From: Candidatus Saliniplasma halalkaliphilum
GTDB lineage: Archaea > Thermoplasmatota > Thermoplasmata > Halarchaeoplasmatales > Halarchaeoplasmataceae
Reading direction: 5' to 3'
Assembly (NCBI GenBank): GCA_019594235.1
Contig: JAFDTG010000011.1
Span: forward strand, 1-22,102
DNA length: 22,102 nt
In this document: positions 1 through 7,914 of the stretch, piece after piece
Position numbering within the stretch: position 1 is the first letter of the stretch
Layout: each line of letters starts with the position of its first letter
Program-made: the position numbers and the translations under genes
The notes under the pieces: generated by a model
The model's input: only the letters and a program-made list of their open reading frames with translations
Database searches by the model: none
Told to the model about the DNA's origin: nothing

Positions 1-1188
1 CCTGTTAAGAAAGAAAACGGTTGGATCACCGCTGACGGGACTACCTTGGGAGCCGATAACGGTATCGGGATCGCTATATCACTAGCCATGATGACCAACG
101 ATGAATTGACCCATGGACCTATGGAATTTCTATTTACCGTTGGAGAAGAGATAGGTTTGATAGGAGCCAAAGGATTAAAACCAGGCTACTTTGAAGGTAA
201 AACTTTGATCAACTTGGACAGCGAAAAATTTGGCACTTTTACAATCGGTTGTGCTGGTTCTGGAGATAGTTTTATCAAAATACCAATAAGATACGAAGAA
301 ACAGATAATGAAGGATTCTACGAAATAAGTATTGATGGATTAAAAGGGGGTCATTCCGGACTAGATATACATAAAGGAAGAGGAAATGCCATAAAAATAC
401 TTGCTAGGATCATCTATGAGGTTTATAACAGGAGATTAGATAATAAGCCAATTATGATTAAACACTTTGATGGAGGGAACAAAAAGAATACTATACCGAT
501 GCATTCTAAGATGGTTTTAAAAATCGGGGATGACTCGAAAGAAACTATAAAAAAAATACAGGAAGTATTTTCTGAGGTAAAGGAAGAATATACTGCTGTT
601 GAAGAAGGGTTGATTTTAGATATAAAATCGGTTGATTTGAACAACGGAAAAACCATCAAACAAGAAGACTCTAAAAAAGTCTTAGAACTAATATTGGCGC
701 TCCCACATGGTGTTTTATCGATGAATCAAGAAGTGTCTGGCCTAGTCAAAACTTCGACTAATCTTGCGACAGCATCGATTGAGGGTGATGAAGTAGCGAT
801 GACTATGATGACTAGAAGTAGTTCATTGCCCGAAATTTTAGCGATCAGAGACAGGATACGGATAATCGCTGAAAAATTTGGAGGAAAGGTTGAAGAAAGT
901 ACAGCTTACCCCGGCTGGAGAGTAGATACAAATTCAGAAATATTAAAATTATCTAAAGAGGTTTACGAAAAATTATTTGGTAATGAACCAAAGGTTGGTG
1001 CGATGCACGCAGGTTTAGAAACCAGAGTTATATCAGTGAAATTCGAAGGTATGGATATGATCTCTTTCGGTGCTACGCTAAAAGGTGTTCACACGACTGG
1101 TGAAAAAGTCGAAATAAAATCTGTTGAAAAACTTTGGAGATTAGTAACTTCAATTTGTGAAGAATACACAAGGAAGATGGAATCATGA
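1..1188 (+). CDS. pepD: Xaa-His dipeptidase PepD, M20C family (5' end missing)
   Basis: This is a cytosolic zinc dipeptidase that splits dipeptides, classically aminoacyl-histidine ones. The reading frame is open from base 1, so about 100 N-terminal residues lie outside the window compared with the usual ~480-residue enzyme. Seen: the metal-binding segment GTTLGADNGIG (bridging Asp is codon 19), the catalytic GEEIG pair (codons 49-50), a second metal-ligand Asp in NLDSE (codon 73), a GGHSGLDIHKGRG lid/dimerisation segment, and a late His in GVHTTGEKVEI. This order is typical of M20C. A TTG at 46 could be mistaken for a start, but the family motif begins before it. The stop overlaps the ATG of the next gene (ATGA at 1185-1188), which suggests translational coupling. 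The family call is firm; the exact substrate is inferred. Confidence 0.93.
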   Translation, partial: PVKKENGWITADGTTLGADNGIGIAISLAMMTNDELTHGPMEFLFTVGEEIGLIGAKGLKPGYFEGKTLINLDSEKFGTFTIGCAGSGDSFIKIPIRYEETDNEGFYEISIDGLKGGHSGLDIHKGRGNAIKILARIIYEVYNRRLDNKPIMIKHFDGGNKKNTIPMHSKMVLKIGDDSKETIKKIQEVFSEVKEEYTAVEEGLILDIKSVDLNNGKTIKQEDSKKVLELILALPHGVLSMNQEVSGLVKTSTNLATASIEGDEVAMTMMTRSSSLPEILAIRDRIRIIAEKFGGKVEESTAYPGWRVDTNSEILKLSKEVYEKLFGNEPKVGAMHAGLETRVISVKFEGMDMISFGATLKGVHTTGEKVEIKSVEKLWRLVTSICEEYTRKMES

Positions 1189-2285
1189 ATGCATCTAAAA
1201 TCACCGAGTTCATAAAAAAACATGAAAAAATCAGAGACGGTGGGTTGAATCTTATCGCGTCAGAGAATTTTATCTCAAAGGAAATCAGAGATGCTCTTTC
1301 TTCTGATCTAGCCGGGCGATACCATTCTGATCATTACGGCGGTTCTAAATACATCATTGAGATATTGAAAGAAACTGAAGAATTAGCGAAGAAATTATTT
1401 GGTGTTAAATATGCTTTCATAACACCTATCTCGGGAAATATCTGTGACTTGAACGTGATCTTCTCATTCACCGATCCCGGTGATGATGTAGCAATGGTAC
1501 CTATCCAAAATGGTGGATACCCTTTGGCATTAGAGAGATTCGACCGACATAGATTTGACATACCAGTTAAAGAAAATTCATATGAAATCGATGTCGATAA
1601 GATGAAAATATTGTATGAAAATAAAACACCAGAACTTACTCTTTTAGGGGATTCTTGTATACCGTTCCCATATCCATTGAATACTATATCTAAGTTGATA
1701 CCTAAGACACAACCTCTAGTTTTCGACGGGGCTCACGTTCTAGGTTTGATAGCTACTGGTCAATTTCAGAATCCTTTGAAAGAAGGAGCGGACATACTAA
1801 TTGGAAGCACTCATAAATCCTTTTACGGACCACAGGGAGGGATTATTCTAACAAATAAAAAAGAATATGCGGAGAAGATAAGACCTTATCAAGATAAAGA
1901 ACCCGGTATCGGTGCAGGTCTTGTAAATAATCCCCATGTCAATAGAATAGCTGCTCTTGGAATAGCTCTTGAAAAAATGCTTGAGGATGAACAATATGGT
2001 GAAATGGTGATTAAGAACGCCAAAGCCCTTGCTCTCTCCTTAGAAAATTTTGGAGTTCCCATGAGATTTTCAAATAAAGGGTATACCGAATCTCACCAGA
2101 TATTCCTAGACATAGACTCAAATTCTTCAGAAAAATTTTGTAGAAAACTTGAAAAAGAAAATATCTTTATTGATACCTCGGGTAGAATTGGTGTTGCTGA
2201 AGTAACGCACCGAGGGATGAATGAAGATGACATGGTAAAAATAGCTAAAAAGATAGCTAAAATCTACCATGATTTTCTAAATTGA
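1185..2285 (+). CDS. SHMT-family PLP enzyme, divergent
   Basis: A fold-type I PLP enzyme of about 366 residues, shorter than serine hydroxymethyltransferase (~420). Conserved SHMT marks are the LIASEN segment near residue 23, the PLP-binding Asp181 and His184 (DGAH), the Schiff-base Lys211 in STHKSFYGPQGG, and a carboxylate-binding Arg in GRIGVAEVTHRGM near residue 335. The N-terminal loop that carries the catalytic Tyr-x-Glu in true SHMT (YAEGYPGKRYYGG) is reduced here to YHSDHYGG, so the Glu is missing and the loop is about five residues shorter. That is inferred to weaken or abolish tetrahydrofolate-dependent chemistry and leaves a retro-aldol or other beta-hydroxy amino acid reaction as a possibility. 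Overlap with the dipeptidase stop suggests one operon for amino-acid salvage. The family is sure; the reaction is not. Confidence 0.85.
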   Translation: MNASKITEFIKKHEKIRDGGLNLIASENFISKEIRDALSSDLAGRYHSDHYGGSKYIIEILKETEELAKKLFGVKYAFITPISGNICDLNVIFSFTDPGDDVAMVPIQNGGYPLALERFDRHRFDIPVKENSYEIDVDKMKILYENKTPELTLLGDSCIPFPYPLNTISKLIPKTQPLVFDGAHVLGLIATGQFQNPLKEGADILIGSTHKSFYGPQGGIILTNKKEYAEKIRPYQDKEPGIGAGLVNNPHVNRIAALGIALEKMLEDEQYGEMVIKNAKALALSLENFGVPMRFSNKGYTESHQIFLDIDSNSSEKFCRKLEKENIFIDTSGRIGVAEVTHRGMNEDDMVKIAKKIAKIYHDFLN

Positions 2286-2310
2286 TATGCTGGGAGTGTA
2301 AATCTATCGA

Positions 2311-3078
2311 TTAAAAATATTCATCTAATAGATTCCAGGATTCCATCTCTTCTTTTGGTGGTGATTCGTAACCACCTACCTTACTCTGTTTCCAACCGAA
2401 TCTGTTTTTTAATTCTGCCAGCAATTCTGCATATTTGAATGGGGCTAAGATAGTATCGATAACGGGTACCCCTATTTCATCCTGTAATTCTTTATAAAAG
2501 CCAAACTGCCTTGTACATCCAAGTATTATCACTTCTGCATTATCCTCTTCTACAGCTTTTTTGGCTTCTTTCCTGATGATATCTGCAGTGTTTTCCGCGT
2601 CTTTGTGGAAATCAAGCACTCCAAGTCCTAAACTCCTGAAGGATGCTAAGCGATCCTTATAACCATATTTGATCACGTTGCTTTCCATTTGTGGTATCCA
2701 TTTCTTCCTTCCGACGATTATAGAGAATTTGTGTCCACACGTAGAAGCAATATTCATGCTTGATTCAGCCGGTCCTGCGATTATCATGTTATCACAGATC
2801 TCTCTAGCAGTTTGTAGTCCTGGGTCGTAAAAACATCCAATAATTGCAGCATCTATACCTTCTTCTTCGGACTGTTTGATCTTTTTCAATAAAGGCACCA
2901 AAACTAAGTCCTCATAGAAATGATATTCCAGGTGTTGAGGGCCTTTTCTGCCATTCAAAGATACAACCTCAACTTCGGTGTCTTTCTGTTTACAACTGTT
3001 AAGTATTTTCTGTGTCTCTTCTTTGAATACATCTTCATCTAGAGGGTGTGCTATTATCCATCGAATTTTTTTCTTCAT
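2311..3078 (-). CDS. Asp/Glu/hydantoin racemase superfamily protein
   Basis: A 255-residue cofactor-independent racemase-like protein. Two half-domains each carry the expected cysteine: GCFYDPGLQTAR (first active-site Cys) and ILGCTRQFG (second Cys), followed by GVPVIDTILAPFKYAELL, as in the HyuE/allantoin-racemase branch. The substrate cannot be told from sequence; amino acids, hydantoins and allantoin are all possible. The start is set at the ATG ending at 3078, because AGAGGT lies 7-8 nt upstream and the superfamily begins with this strand (MKKKIRWIIAHP). An in-frame ATG 29 codons upstream lies within the TATA region and is not used. The gene converges with the SHMT-like gene (25 nt between stops) and diverges from the first M29-like gene, so a shared regulatory region is possible. 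Confidence 0.85.
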   Translation of the reverse strand: MKKKIRWIIAHPLDEDVFKEETQKILNSCKQKDTEVEVVSLNGRKGPQHLEYHFYEDLVLVPLLKKIKQSEEEGIDAAIIGCFYDPGLQTAREICDNMIIAGPAESSMNIASTCGHKFSIIVGRKKWIPQMESNVIKYGYKDRLASFRSLGLGVLDFHKDAENTADIIRKEAKKAVEEDNAEVIILGCTRQFGFYKELQDEIGVPVIDTILAPFKYAELLAELKNRFGWKQSKVGGYESPPKEEMESWNLLDEYF

Positions 3079-3117
3079 AGAATAAACCTCTTTTCTGTAA
3101 ATATACACGTTGTTCCG

Positions 3118-3130
3118 TATATATATAATT
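3118..3130 (-). promoter_or_regulatory. TATA box for the racemase gene
   Basis: An uninterrupted TATATATAAT-type stretch read on the minus strand lies about 40-50 bp upstream of the ATG at 3078. That distance fits an archaeal TATA box about 25 bp before a short leader carrying the AGAGGT ribosome binding site. Confidence 0.55.
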
Positions 3131-3202
3131 AGAGTAATTTTTGAATAGTAAATTTTCTTAGGCACTTAGGACAGGTATTTTTAGATTGACTAACAACAAT
3201 AT

Positions 3203-3227
3203 AATTTTTCATTATAATGGAAAAATT
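3203..3227. promoter_or_regulatory. Inverted repeat between divergent promoters
   Basis: AATTTTTC and GAAAAATT form perfect 8-bp arms around a 9-nt centre that is itself nearly self-complementary (ATTATAATG). It sits between the two opposing TATA boxes of the racemase and the first M29-like gene. A shared operator is inferred; AT-rich sequence makes chance palindromes common. Confidence 0.35.
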
Positions 3228-3262
3228 TTTTCAAATCTGGTATTTATTATAAAATTTTCACA

Positions 3263-3279
3263 AAGTATATATATCTTAT
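3263..3279 (+). promoter_or_regulatory. TATA box for the first M29-like gene, with nearby TGACGTCA palindrome
   Basis: AAGTATATATATCTTA lies about 35-48 bp before the ATG at 3311, giving a predicted transcript start near 3295 and a short leader with AGGTGA. A perfect 8-bp palindrome TGACGTCA at 3281-3288 sits between the TATA box and the predicted start, a position where a repressor could act. Confidence 0.5.
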
Positions 3280-3310
3280 TTGACGTCATATACATAAATA
3301 GGTGAATAAG

Positions 3311-4354
3311 ATGGCATATGATTTTGAATTAGGTCTTTCAGGAAGAACTTTAGTTAGAGATATAATGAGAGTTAAGAAAGGTGAAAATGTCGTAATTACC
3401 GCTGATACAAACTCTAATGAAGATGTTGTAAAAGCAACTGCGACTGAAGTTTTCAGTGCTGGTGGAAAACCCATGGTGATATGGACTGCAACTCCCGAAG
3501 GAGTCGGAAAAGCAGCAGACGATATGTTGCCACAAAAAACTCTCACTGGAGCATTAAAAGAAGCTGATGTGTGGATAGAATTCAATGAACAATGGCTTCT
3601 TTATTCGACTGTCTTCGATAAAACATTTGAAACGAATCACAAGATCAGATATATCTGTCTTGTCGAGATGAATCCAGATATGATGGTTAGAACCATCGGA
3701 AGGGTCGATATACCAAAATTAGCAAAATTCTTGAAGATCGTAGGAGAAAAAACAGAAAATGCTAAGAAAATTAAAGTCACGTCACCTGCAGGAACCGATC
3801 TAGAGTTTGAAAACCATCCCGAAAGGACCGTGTCGATTCGTACTGGAGAAGTGGAGGACGGAATGGCAGCTATGCTTCCAGGTCAGATCAGTTGGGCGCC
3901 TAGATTTGAAACCATCAACGGGACTATAGTATTCGACGGGTCACTCGTACCGCCTATAGGACTGCTTGATAATCCAATCGAACTCACAATAGAGAAAGGA
4001 AAAATAATCGATATAAAGGGTGGCTGGGAAGCACAAGAGTTCAAGGATTGGTTAGAGAGTCTTGATGACGAGATGATGTTCAGATTGGCTCATATGGCTT
4101 ATGGATTCAATCCCGGCGCTAAACTGACAGGAAACATCGTAGAGGATGAAAGGATATGGGGTGGAACTGAATGGGGTATCGGTAATGTCGGTGCCCAGCA
4201 TTTAGATGAACGAGAAGGTGGCATAGATGCTGCTTCACACTGCGACGGTATATGTACTAATTCTTCAGTTTGGCTCGATGGGAAACAGCTGTTAGATGAA
4301 GGCAAAATTGTTAATTTCCCTGAACTGATTAAACTTGAAAAAGAATTGCTTTGA
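3311..4354 (+). CDS. M29/COG2309-type metalloenzyme, NicX-like metal site (paralog 1)
   Basis: A 347-residue soluble protein that standard annotation would call leucyl aminopeptidase (M29, aminopeptidase T). Seen: TSPAGTDLEF near 157, PGQISWAP at 190-197, NGTIVFDGS near 203, then His261 (AHMAYGFNPGA) and His310-x-Asp312 (SHCDGI). This His...His-x-Asp set and the length match NicX, the 2,5-dihydroxypyridine dioxygenase (His265, His318, Asp320, ~350 residues, as I recall). The GE segment that gives a glutamate ligand in true M29 peptidases reads GQ here. A single-metal enzyme is therefore as likely as a dinuclear peptidase; the substrate is unknown. ATG 3311 is chosen over GTG 3302 because AGGTGA (3300-3305) is spaced 5 nt before it and overlaps the GTG. 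It has a close paralog at 8787 and converges with the glycyl radical enzyme gene. Confidence 0.88.
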   Translation: MAYDFELGLSGRTLVRDIMRVKKGENVVITADTNSNEDVVKATATEVFSAGGKPMVIWTATPEGVGKAADDMLPQKTLTGALKEADVWIEFNEQWLLYSTVFDKTFETNHKIRYICLVEMNPDMMVRTIGRVDIPKLAKFLKIVGEKTENAKKIKVTSPAGTDLEFENHPERTVSIRTGEVEDGMAAMLPGQISWAPRFETINGTIVFDGSLVPPIGLLDNPIELTIEKGKIIDIKGGWEAQEFKDWLESLDDEMMFRLAHMAYGFNPGAKLTGNIVEDERIWGGTEWGIGNVGAQHLDEREGGIDAASHCDGICTNSSVWLDGKQLLDEGKIVNFPELIKLEKELL

Positions 4355-4364
4355 ACAAGTTTAT

Positions 4365-6809
4365 CTAAAGGTCTTTATGTTCCGTCCGTTCAATTATCTC
4401 TTCCTGCAGCCCCTTAGGTAGATTGACAAAGTAATCGCTATACCCAGCTACCCTCACCATCAAATTCCTAAATTTCTCAGGATTTTCCTGTGCGTGCCTC
4501 AAGAGATTTGCACTCACAACATTATATTGTACATGATGGGCGTCCATATAAAAATAAGATCTCATCAGATCTCTAAGTTTATTTCTTGTGCTTTTATCCT
4601 GTACTAGATCCGGTGCTAGTTTTTGATTTAATAGAGTGCCACCTGATTTCACATGATCTAATTTGCATATCGAACAAAATACCGCACCTATCCCATTGCG
4701 GTCCATACCTTGCACGGGTGATATCCCTTCAGACAAAGGTTTGCCAGAAAGTCTTCCATCTGGAGTGGAGCCACACATACTCCCAAAGTAAACATGAACC
4801 GTTGTGGGAAGACCATATACCCTCCTCGATGCTTTTCTGATAGGTGTAGAAGGATAACTTTCAACGATATCGATACAATCATCGAAAACAGATACTGCTA
4901 TATCATCAGAGAAATCATCATCGTTACCGTACTTCGGGGTTTTATTCGAAAATACCTGTCTCATGATCTCAGATTGTTCAAAATTATTTGATAAAGCCTT
5001 CATAACTTCATCGATTTCGTACTTGACTTTTTCAAAAACATTGTATTTGATCGATGCGAGAGAGTCCGTCACCGTGCCCAGTCCCACCATCTGTATGTAC
5101 TGGGTGTTATAACGGGCACCACCGCTATTGTAATCCTTTCCTTTTTTCACACAGTCATCTATCCACAGTGATAGGAATGGAACAGGTAAATTTTCATGGT
5201 ATATCTCTTCGATGATGTCGTTACCATCCATCTTGATGTCGATGAAGTACTCTAATTGTTGGATAAAGGCCTCATACATATCTTGAAAACTTTCGAATTC
5301 CAAGGGGGGTCCAGTTTCTAAGCCAATCTTTTTACCAGTTCTCGGGTCTATGCCATTGTTGAGTGTGACCTCCAGCACTTTTGGCAGATTAAAATAACCA
5401 GTTAATATGTAACATTCCTTTCCGAAGGACCCAGTTTCAACACAACCGCTAACACCTCCGGTTCTCGCATCTTCCATGGATTTACCCTGTCTCAATAAAA
5501 TTTTAATTATAGCATCGTGGTTGAAGAATGGAGGTTCACCAAATCCAGGGCTTACGACTTCTAAAGCTTTATCTAAGAATCGATTCGTAATTTTCTTGCC
5601 GGTCAGTACTGCAGTGTTGGGTTGTAAAGTACGCATTTCGTTCAAAACTTCTAGAAGTAGATAAGATATTTCATTGACTCCACTTGAACCATCCTTCTTC
5701 AAGCCCCCGATGTTGATCTTAGAAAAATCGTTGTAAGTGTTGCTCTCTTGAGCGGTTACACCTACTTTTGGAGGGGCTGGTTGGTTGTTGAATTTGACCC
5801 AAAAGGTTTCAAGTAGTTCTTTTGCTCCTTCTCTATCTAATTTACCAGCCTCTACATCCTTTACGTAAAAGGGGTAAAGATGTTGGTCCAATCTTCCCGG
5901 ATTAAAGGAATCCCATGGATTAGATTCCGTCACTATACCTACATGGACGAACCAATAGTGCTGCAGTGCTTCCCAGAAAGTTTCTGGTGGATTAGCAGGC
6001 ACTTTTCTACATGTCTGAGACATCTTTTTAAGTTCTTTCTTTCTGATCTCATCTTTTTCATTCTCAGACATTTGTTCCAGTTTATCAGCATATCTTTCAG
6101 CGTAGGTTATCATGGCTTCAGCTGTAATTTTCATGGCTTCTAATTCTGTTTTTTTATCGCCGGTGAGGTCACATCTTTGTATTTTTTTGTCTATATCGTT
6201 AATAATGCCTTTGAGTCCTCTATTGAAAATCCTACTTCCACCTGCCGTATGTCCTGGAGCTCTTTGTTCCATAAACTCTGTAAAAATTCCCGCATCATAG
6301 GCGTTTAACCAATCTTCACTCACGCTATCAAATATTTTTTCTCTGATGGTTTTTCCTTCCCAGTACGATTTAACAGTTTTATCGTAATGATCCCTATCCC
6401 TTTCATCTATTTCATATGGATTCTTCTCTCTTGAGTTCAATATTTGGAGGTCCTTTTTATTGTGACAACAAACTTCTGGATAAGTGGGTACCTCTTTCAC
6501 ACTGGTCCCCCTTAATCCTACTATCAACTGTCCTTCTTCCACAGGTAAACTAACATTCTCCATGAGATACTTAAATCCCAAAGCTCTCTGTACAGATAAT
6601 AGATATTCTTCCACATCGTTTTTTTTGTAGAATTCAGTAATCAATTCAGCCCTTTCAGTTGAGATTTTGACAGTTTTTCCAACACTCTCATCCCTTAACT
6701 TTTCTATCCTGTTATTAAGGGGTTTTATGGAAGATTGTCTTTTCATCATCTCCTTTTGGATATCGGAATTCAAGTCATCTTTATCCTTTTTGATTTTCAT
6801 ATCCGTCAT
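4365..6809 (-). CDS. hypD: Glycyl radical enzyme, trans-4-hydroxy-L-proline dehydratase (HypD-type)
   Basis: An 814-residue glycyl radical enzyme of the PFL superfamily. It has the catalytic Cys in GGVSGCVETG and the radical glycine in RVAGYSDYF near the C-terminus, 333 residues apart. Numbered from the GTG at 6821, Asp304, Ser360, Asp365, Phe366, Cys460, Glu462 and Tyr476 sit at a constant offset of 26 from HypD residues Asp278, Ser334, Asp339, Phe340, Cys434, Glu436 and Tyr450, as I recall that structure. Phe183/His191 match Phe152/His160 in spacing. The expected reaction is dehydration of free hydroxyproline to pyrroline-5-carboxylate, which ProC can reduce to proline; no proC lies in the window. 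The start is ATG 6809, with AGGTGG 8 nt upstream; GTG 6821 would overlap that site. The activase gene ends 4 nt before. hypD here is not the hydrogenase-maturation gene. Confidence 0.87.
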   Translation of the reverse strand: MTDMKIKKDKDDLNSDIQKEMMKRQSSIKPLNNRIEKLRDESVGKTVKISTERAELITEFYKKNDVEEYLLSVQRALGFKYLMENVSLPVEEGQLIVGLRGTSVKEVPTYPEVCCHNKKDLQILNSREKNPYEIDERDRDHYDKTVKSYWEGKTIREKIFDSVSEDWLNAYDAGIFTEFMEQRAPGHTAGGSRIFNRGLKGIINDIDKKIQRCDLTGDKKTELEAMKITAEAMITYAERYADKLEQMSENEKDEIRKKELKKMSQTCRKVPANPPETFWEALQHYWFVHVGIVTESNPWDSFNPGRLDQHLYPFYVKDVEAGKLDREGAKELLETFWVKFNNQPAPPKVGVTAQESNTYNDFSKINIGGLKKDGSSGVNEISYLLLEVLNEMRTLQPNTAVLTGKKITNRFLDKALEVVSPGFGEPPFFNHDAIIKILLRQGKSMEDARTGGVSGCVETGSFGKECYILTGYFNLPKVLEVTLNNGIDPRTGKKIGLETGPPLEFESFQDMYEAFIQQLEYFIDIKMDGNDIIEEIYHENLPVPFLSLWIDDCVKKGKDYNSGGARYNTQYIQMVGLGTVTDSLASIKYNVFEKVKYEIDEVMKALSNNFEQSEIMRQVFSNKTPKYGNDDDFSDDIAVSVFDDCIDIVESYPSTPIRKASRRVYGLPTTVHVYFGSMCGSTPDGRLSGKPLSEGISPVQGMDRNGIGAVFCSICKLDHVKSGGTLLNQKLAPDLVQDKSTRNKLRDLMRSYFYMDAHHVQYNVVSANLLRHAQENPEKFRNLMVRVAGYSDYFVNLPKGLQEEIIERTEHKDL

Positions 6810-6813
6810 ATAT

Positions 6814-7737
6814 TCATCCACCTACGTGAACTTCGAACCCCTCTTCCCGAAATCTTTGGGTCATCTCGTCTATTTCCTTTTTGGTTGGAGCCCGGGTTAC
6901 AGTTGAGGATAATAAATATTGTCTTCCGAGCTTTTTATATTTTTCTTCCACATCGTGAAACGGGAGTATATTTATCCGTTTTATTCCTTTTAGAGAGGAA
7001 AGAATATCTATCATTTTCGTGATATTAGATTCTGTCATAGTTATATATGGTATCGCTGGAAATCTTATCCAAACATCTTTTCCTCTCCCTTTTTCAAATA
7101 GTGATTTTAGATTTTTGATTGCGTATTTATTCGTAACCCCCGTGTATTTTTGATGTTCTTTTTCATCTATGATTTTTAGATCGTAAAGAAATAGATCTAT
7201 ATCAGATATCAACTTTTCAAATTTTTCCGGTCGAACATGACCTGAAGTATCCACCGCAATATGGATTCCCTCTTCTTTACATCCTTCGATCAACGCCCTT
7301 AAAAAATCGTACTGCTGGAAAGGTTCTCCTCCTGAGAAAGTAACTCCGCCTCCAGATGTTTCATAAAATAACTCAGACCTTTTGATAATGTCGAGTACAT
7401 GATCCACTTCTACGAGCTGTCCTGCCATTTTTAAAGACCCCGTGGGACAAATTTCCGAACAATCCCCGCATTTAGTACATATTTCCCTATTGATTTGGAT
7501 ATGTGGTCCGTTTTTATCCTTTTCAGATATTGCTTCAAATTGACAAACATCTATACAACTGCCACAAGCCATACATTTTCCGGGATAATAAAATAGGTCG
7601 ACACCCTCATCTATACCTTCAGGGTTGTGACACCATTGACACATCATAGGACATCCTTTAAAAAATATCGTTGTCCTTATACCAGGCCCATCATGAACTG
7701 CGAATCGTTTTATATCAAATATCTTACCTTTTACCAT
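6814..7737 (-). CDS. hypE: Glycyl radical enzyme activase, radical SAM with two ferredoxin-type clusters
   Basis: A 307-residue activating enzyme that uses S-adenosylmethionine and a [4Fe-4S] cluster to install the glycyl radical on its partner. Radical-SAM cluster: Cys29-x3-Cys33-x2-Cys36 (CPMMCQWC), preceded by the usual HDGPGIRTT segment. An inserted ferredoxin domain has two four-cysteine sets, Cys55/58/61/65 and Cys87/90/93/97. A glycine-rich SAM-binding run (GGGVTFSGGEP) and a later YDLK...H...TG segment complete the family pattern. Being 4 nt upstream of the HypD-type gene on the same strand makes the pairing clear. There is no good ribosome binding site before ATG 7737, and a TATA box lies 28 bp upstream, so the message is probably leaderless. 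The symbol follows the HypD partner and is an inference. Confidence 0.9.
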   Translation of the reverse strand: MVKGKIFDIKRFAVHDGPGIRTTIFFKGCPMMCQWCHNPEGIDEGVDLFYYPGKCMACGSCIDVCQFEAISEKDKNGPHIQINREICTKCGDCSEICPTGSLKMAGQLVEVDHVLDIIKRSELFYETSGGGVTFSGGEPFQQYDFLRALIEGCKEEGIHIAVDTSGHVRPEKFEKLISDIDLFLYDLKIIDEKEHQKYTGVTNKYAIKNLKSLFEKGRGKDVWIRFPAIPYITMTESNITKMIDILSSLKGIKRINILPFHDVEEKYKKLGRQYLLSSTVTRAPTKKEIDEMTQRFREEGFEVHVGG

Positions 7738-7760
7738 TTAATATAAAACGGAACGAAACT

Positions 7761-7770
7761 GTATATAGAA
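7761..7770 (-). promoter_or_regulatory. TATA box for the activase-HypD operon
   Basis: Read on the minus strand, TTCTATATAC is centred about 28 bp before the ATG at 7737. This is the spacing expected when transcription starts at or next to the start codon, in agreement with the lack of a ribosome binding site. Confidence 0.5.
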
Positions 7771-7801
7771 TTTTTGAAAGTTTTTTAAATTGAACTGAAT
7801 G

Positions 7802-7848
7802 TTGGTTTAACGAATATTTTAACCAAAAATATACCAATATTATTGGTT
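7802..7848. promoter_or_regulatory. Cluster of TTGGT inverted repeats, probable operator
   Basis: Between the divergent activase and membrane-protein genes, TTGGTT (7802-7807) faces AACCAA (7821-7826), and a perfect 15-bp palindrome follows (ACCAATA-T-TATTGGT, 7833-7847). The half-site occurs four times in 47 bp. It lies about 30 bp upstream of one TATA box and 20 bp upstream of the other, where a shared regulator of both operons would bind. Confidence 0.5.
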
Positions 7849-7865
7849 TGATGAAAAAAAGAGAT

Positions 7866-7878
7866 AAAATATTTATAC
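7866..7878 (+). promoter_or_regulatory. TATA box for the membrane protein-paralog 2-transporter operon
   Basis: AAAATATTTATAC lies 37-49 bp before the ATG at 7915. A start near 7898 would give a short leader that carries GAGGT (7899-7903). Confidence 0.45.
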
Positions 7879-7914
7879 CCTGATACTAACATAGATAAGA
7901 GGTAAGTATTCATT

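Noticed and set aside
3079..3165. N-terminal extension of the racemase from an upstream ATG
   Set aside because: The extension covers the TATA box and ribosome binding site, and the superfamily starts at the downstream ATG.
4365..6809. Pyruvate formate-lyase or choline TMA-lyase identity for the glycyl radical enzyme
   Set aside because: PFL uses two adjacent cysteines, and CutC/glycerol dehydratase read GCVEP followed by a different segment; here GCVETG-FGKE and the remaining sites fit HypD.
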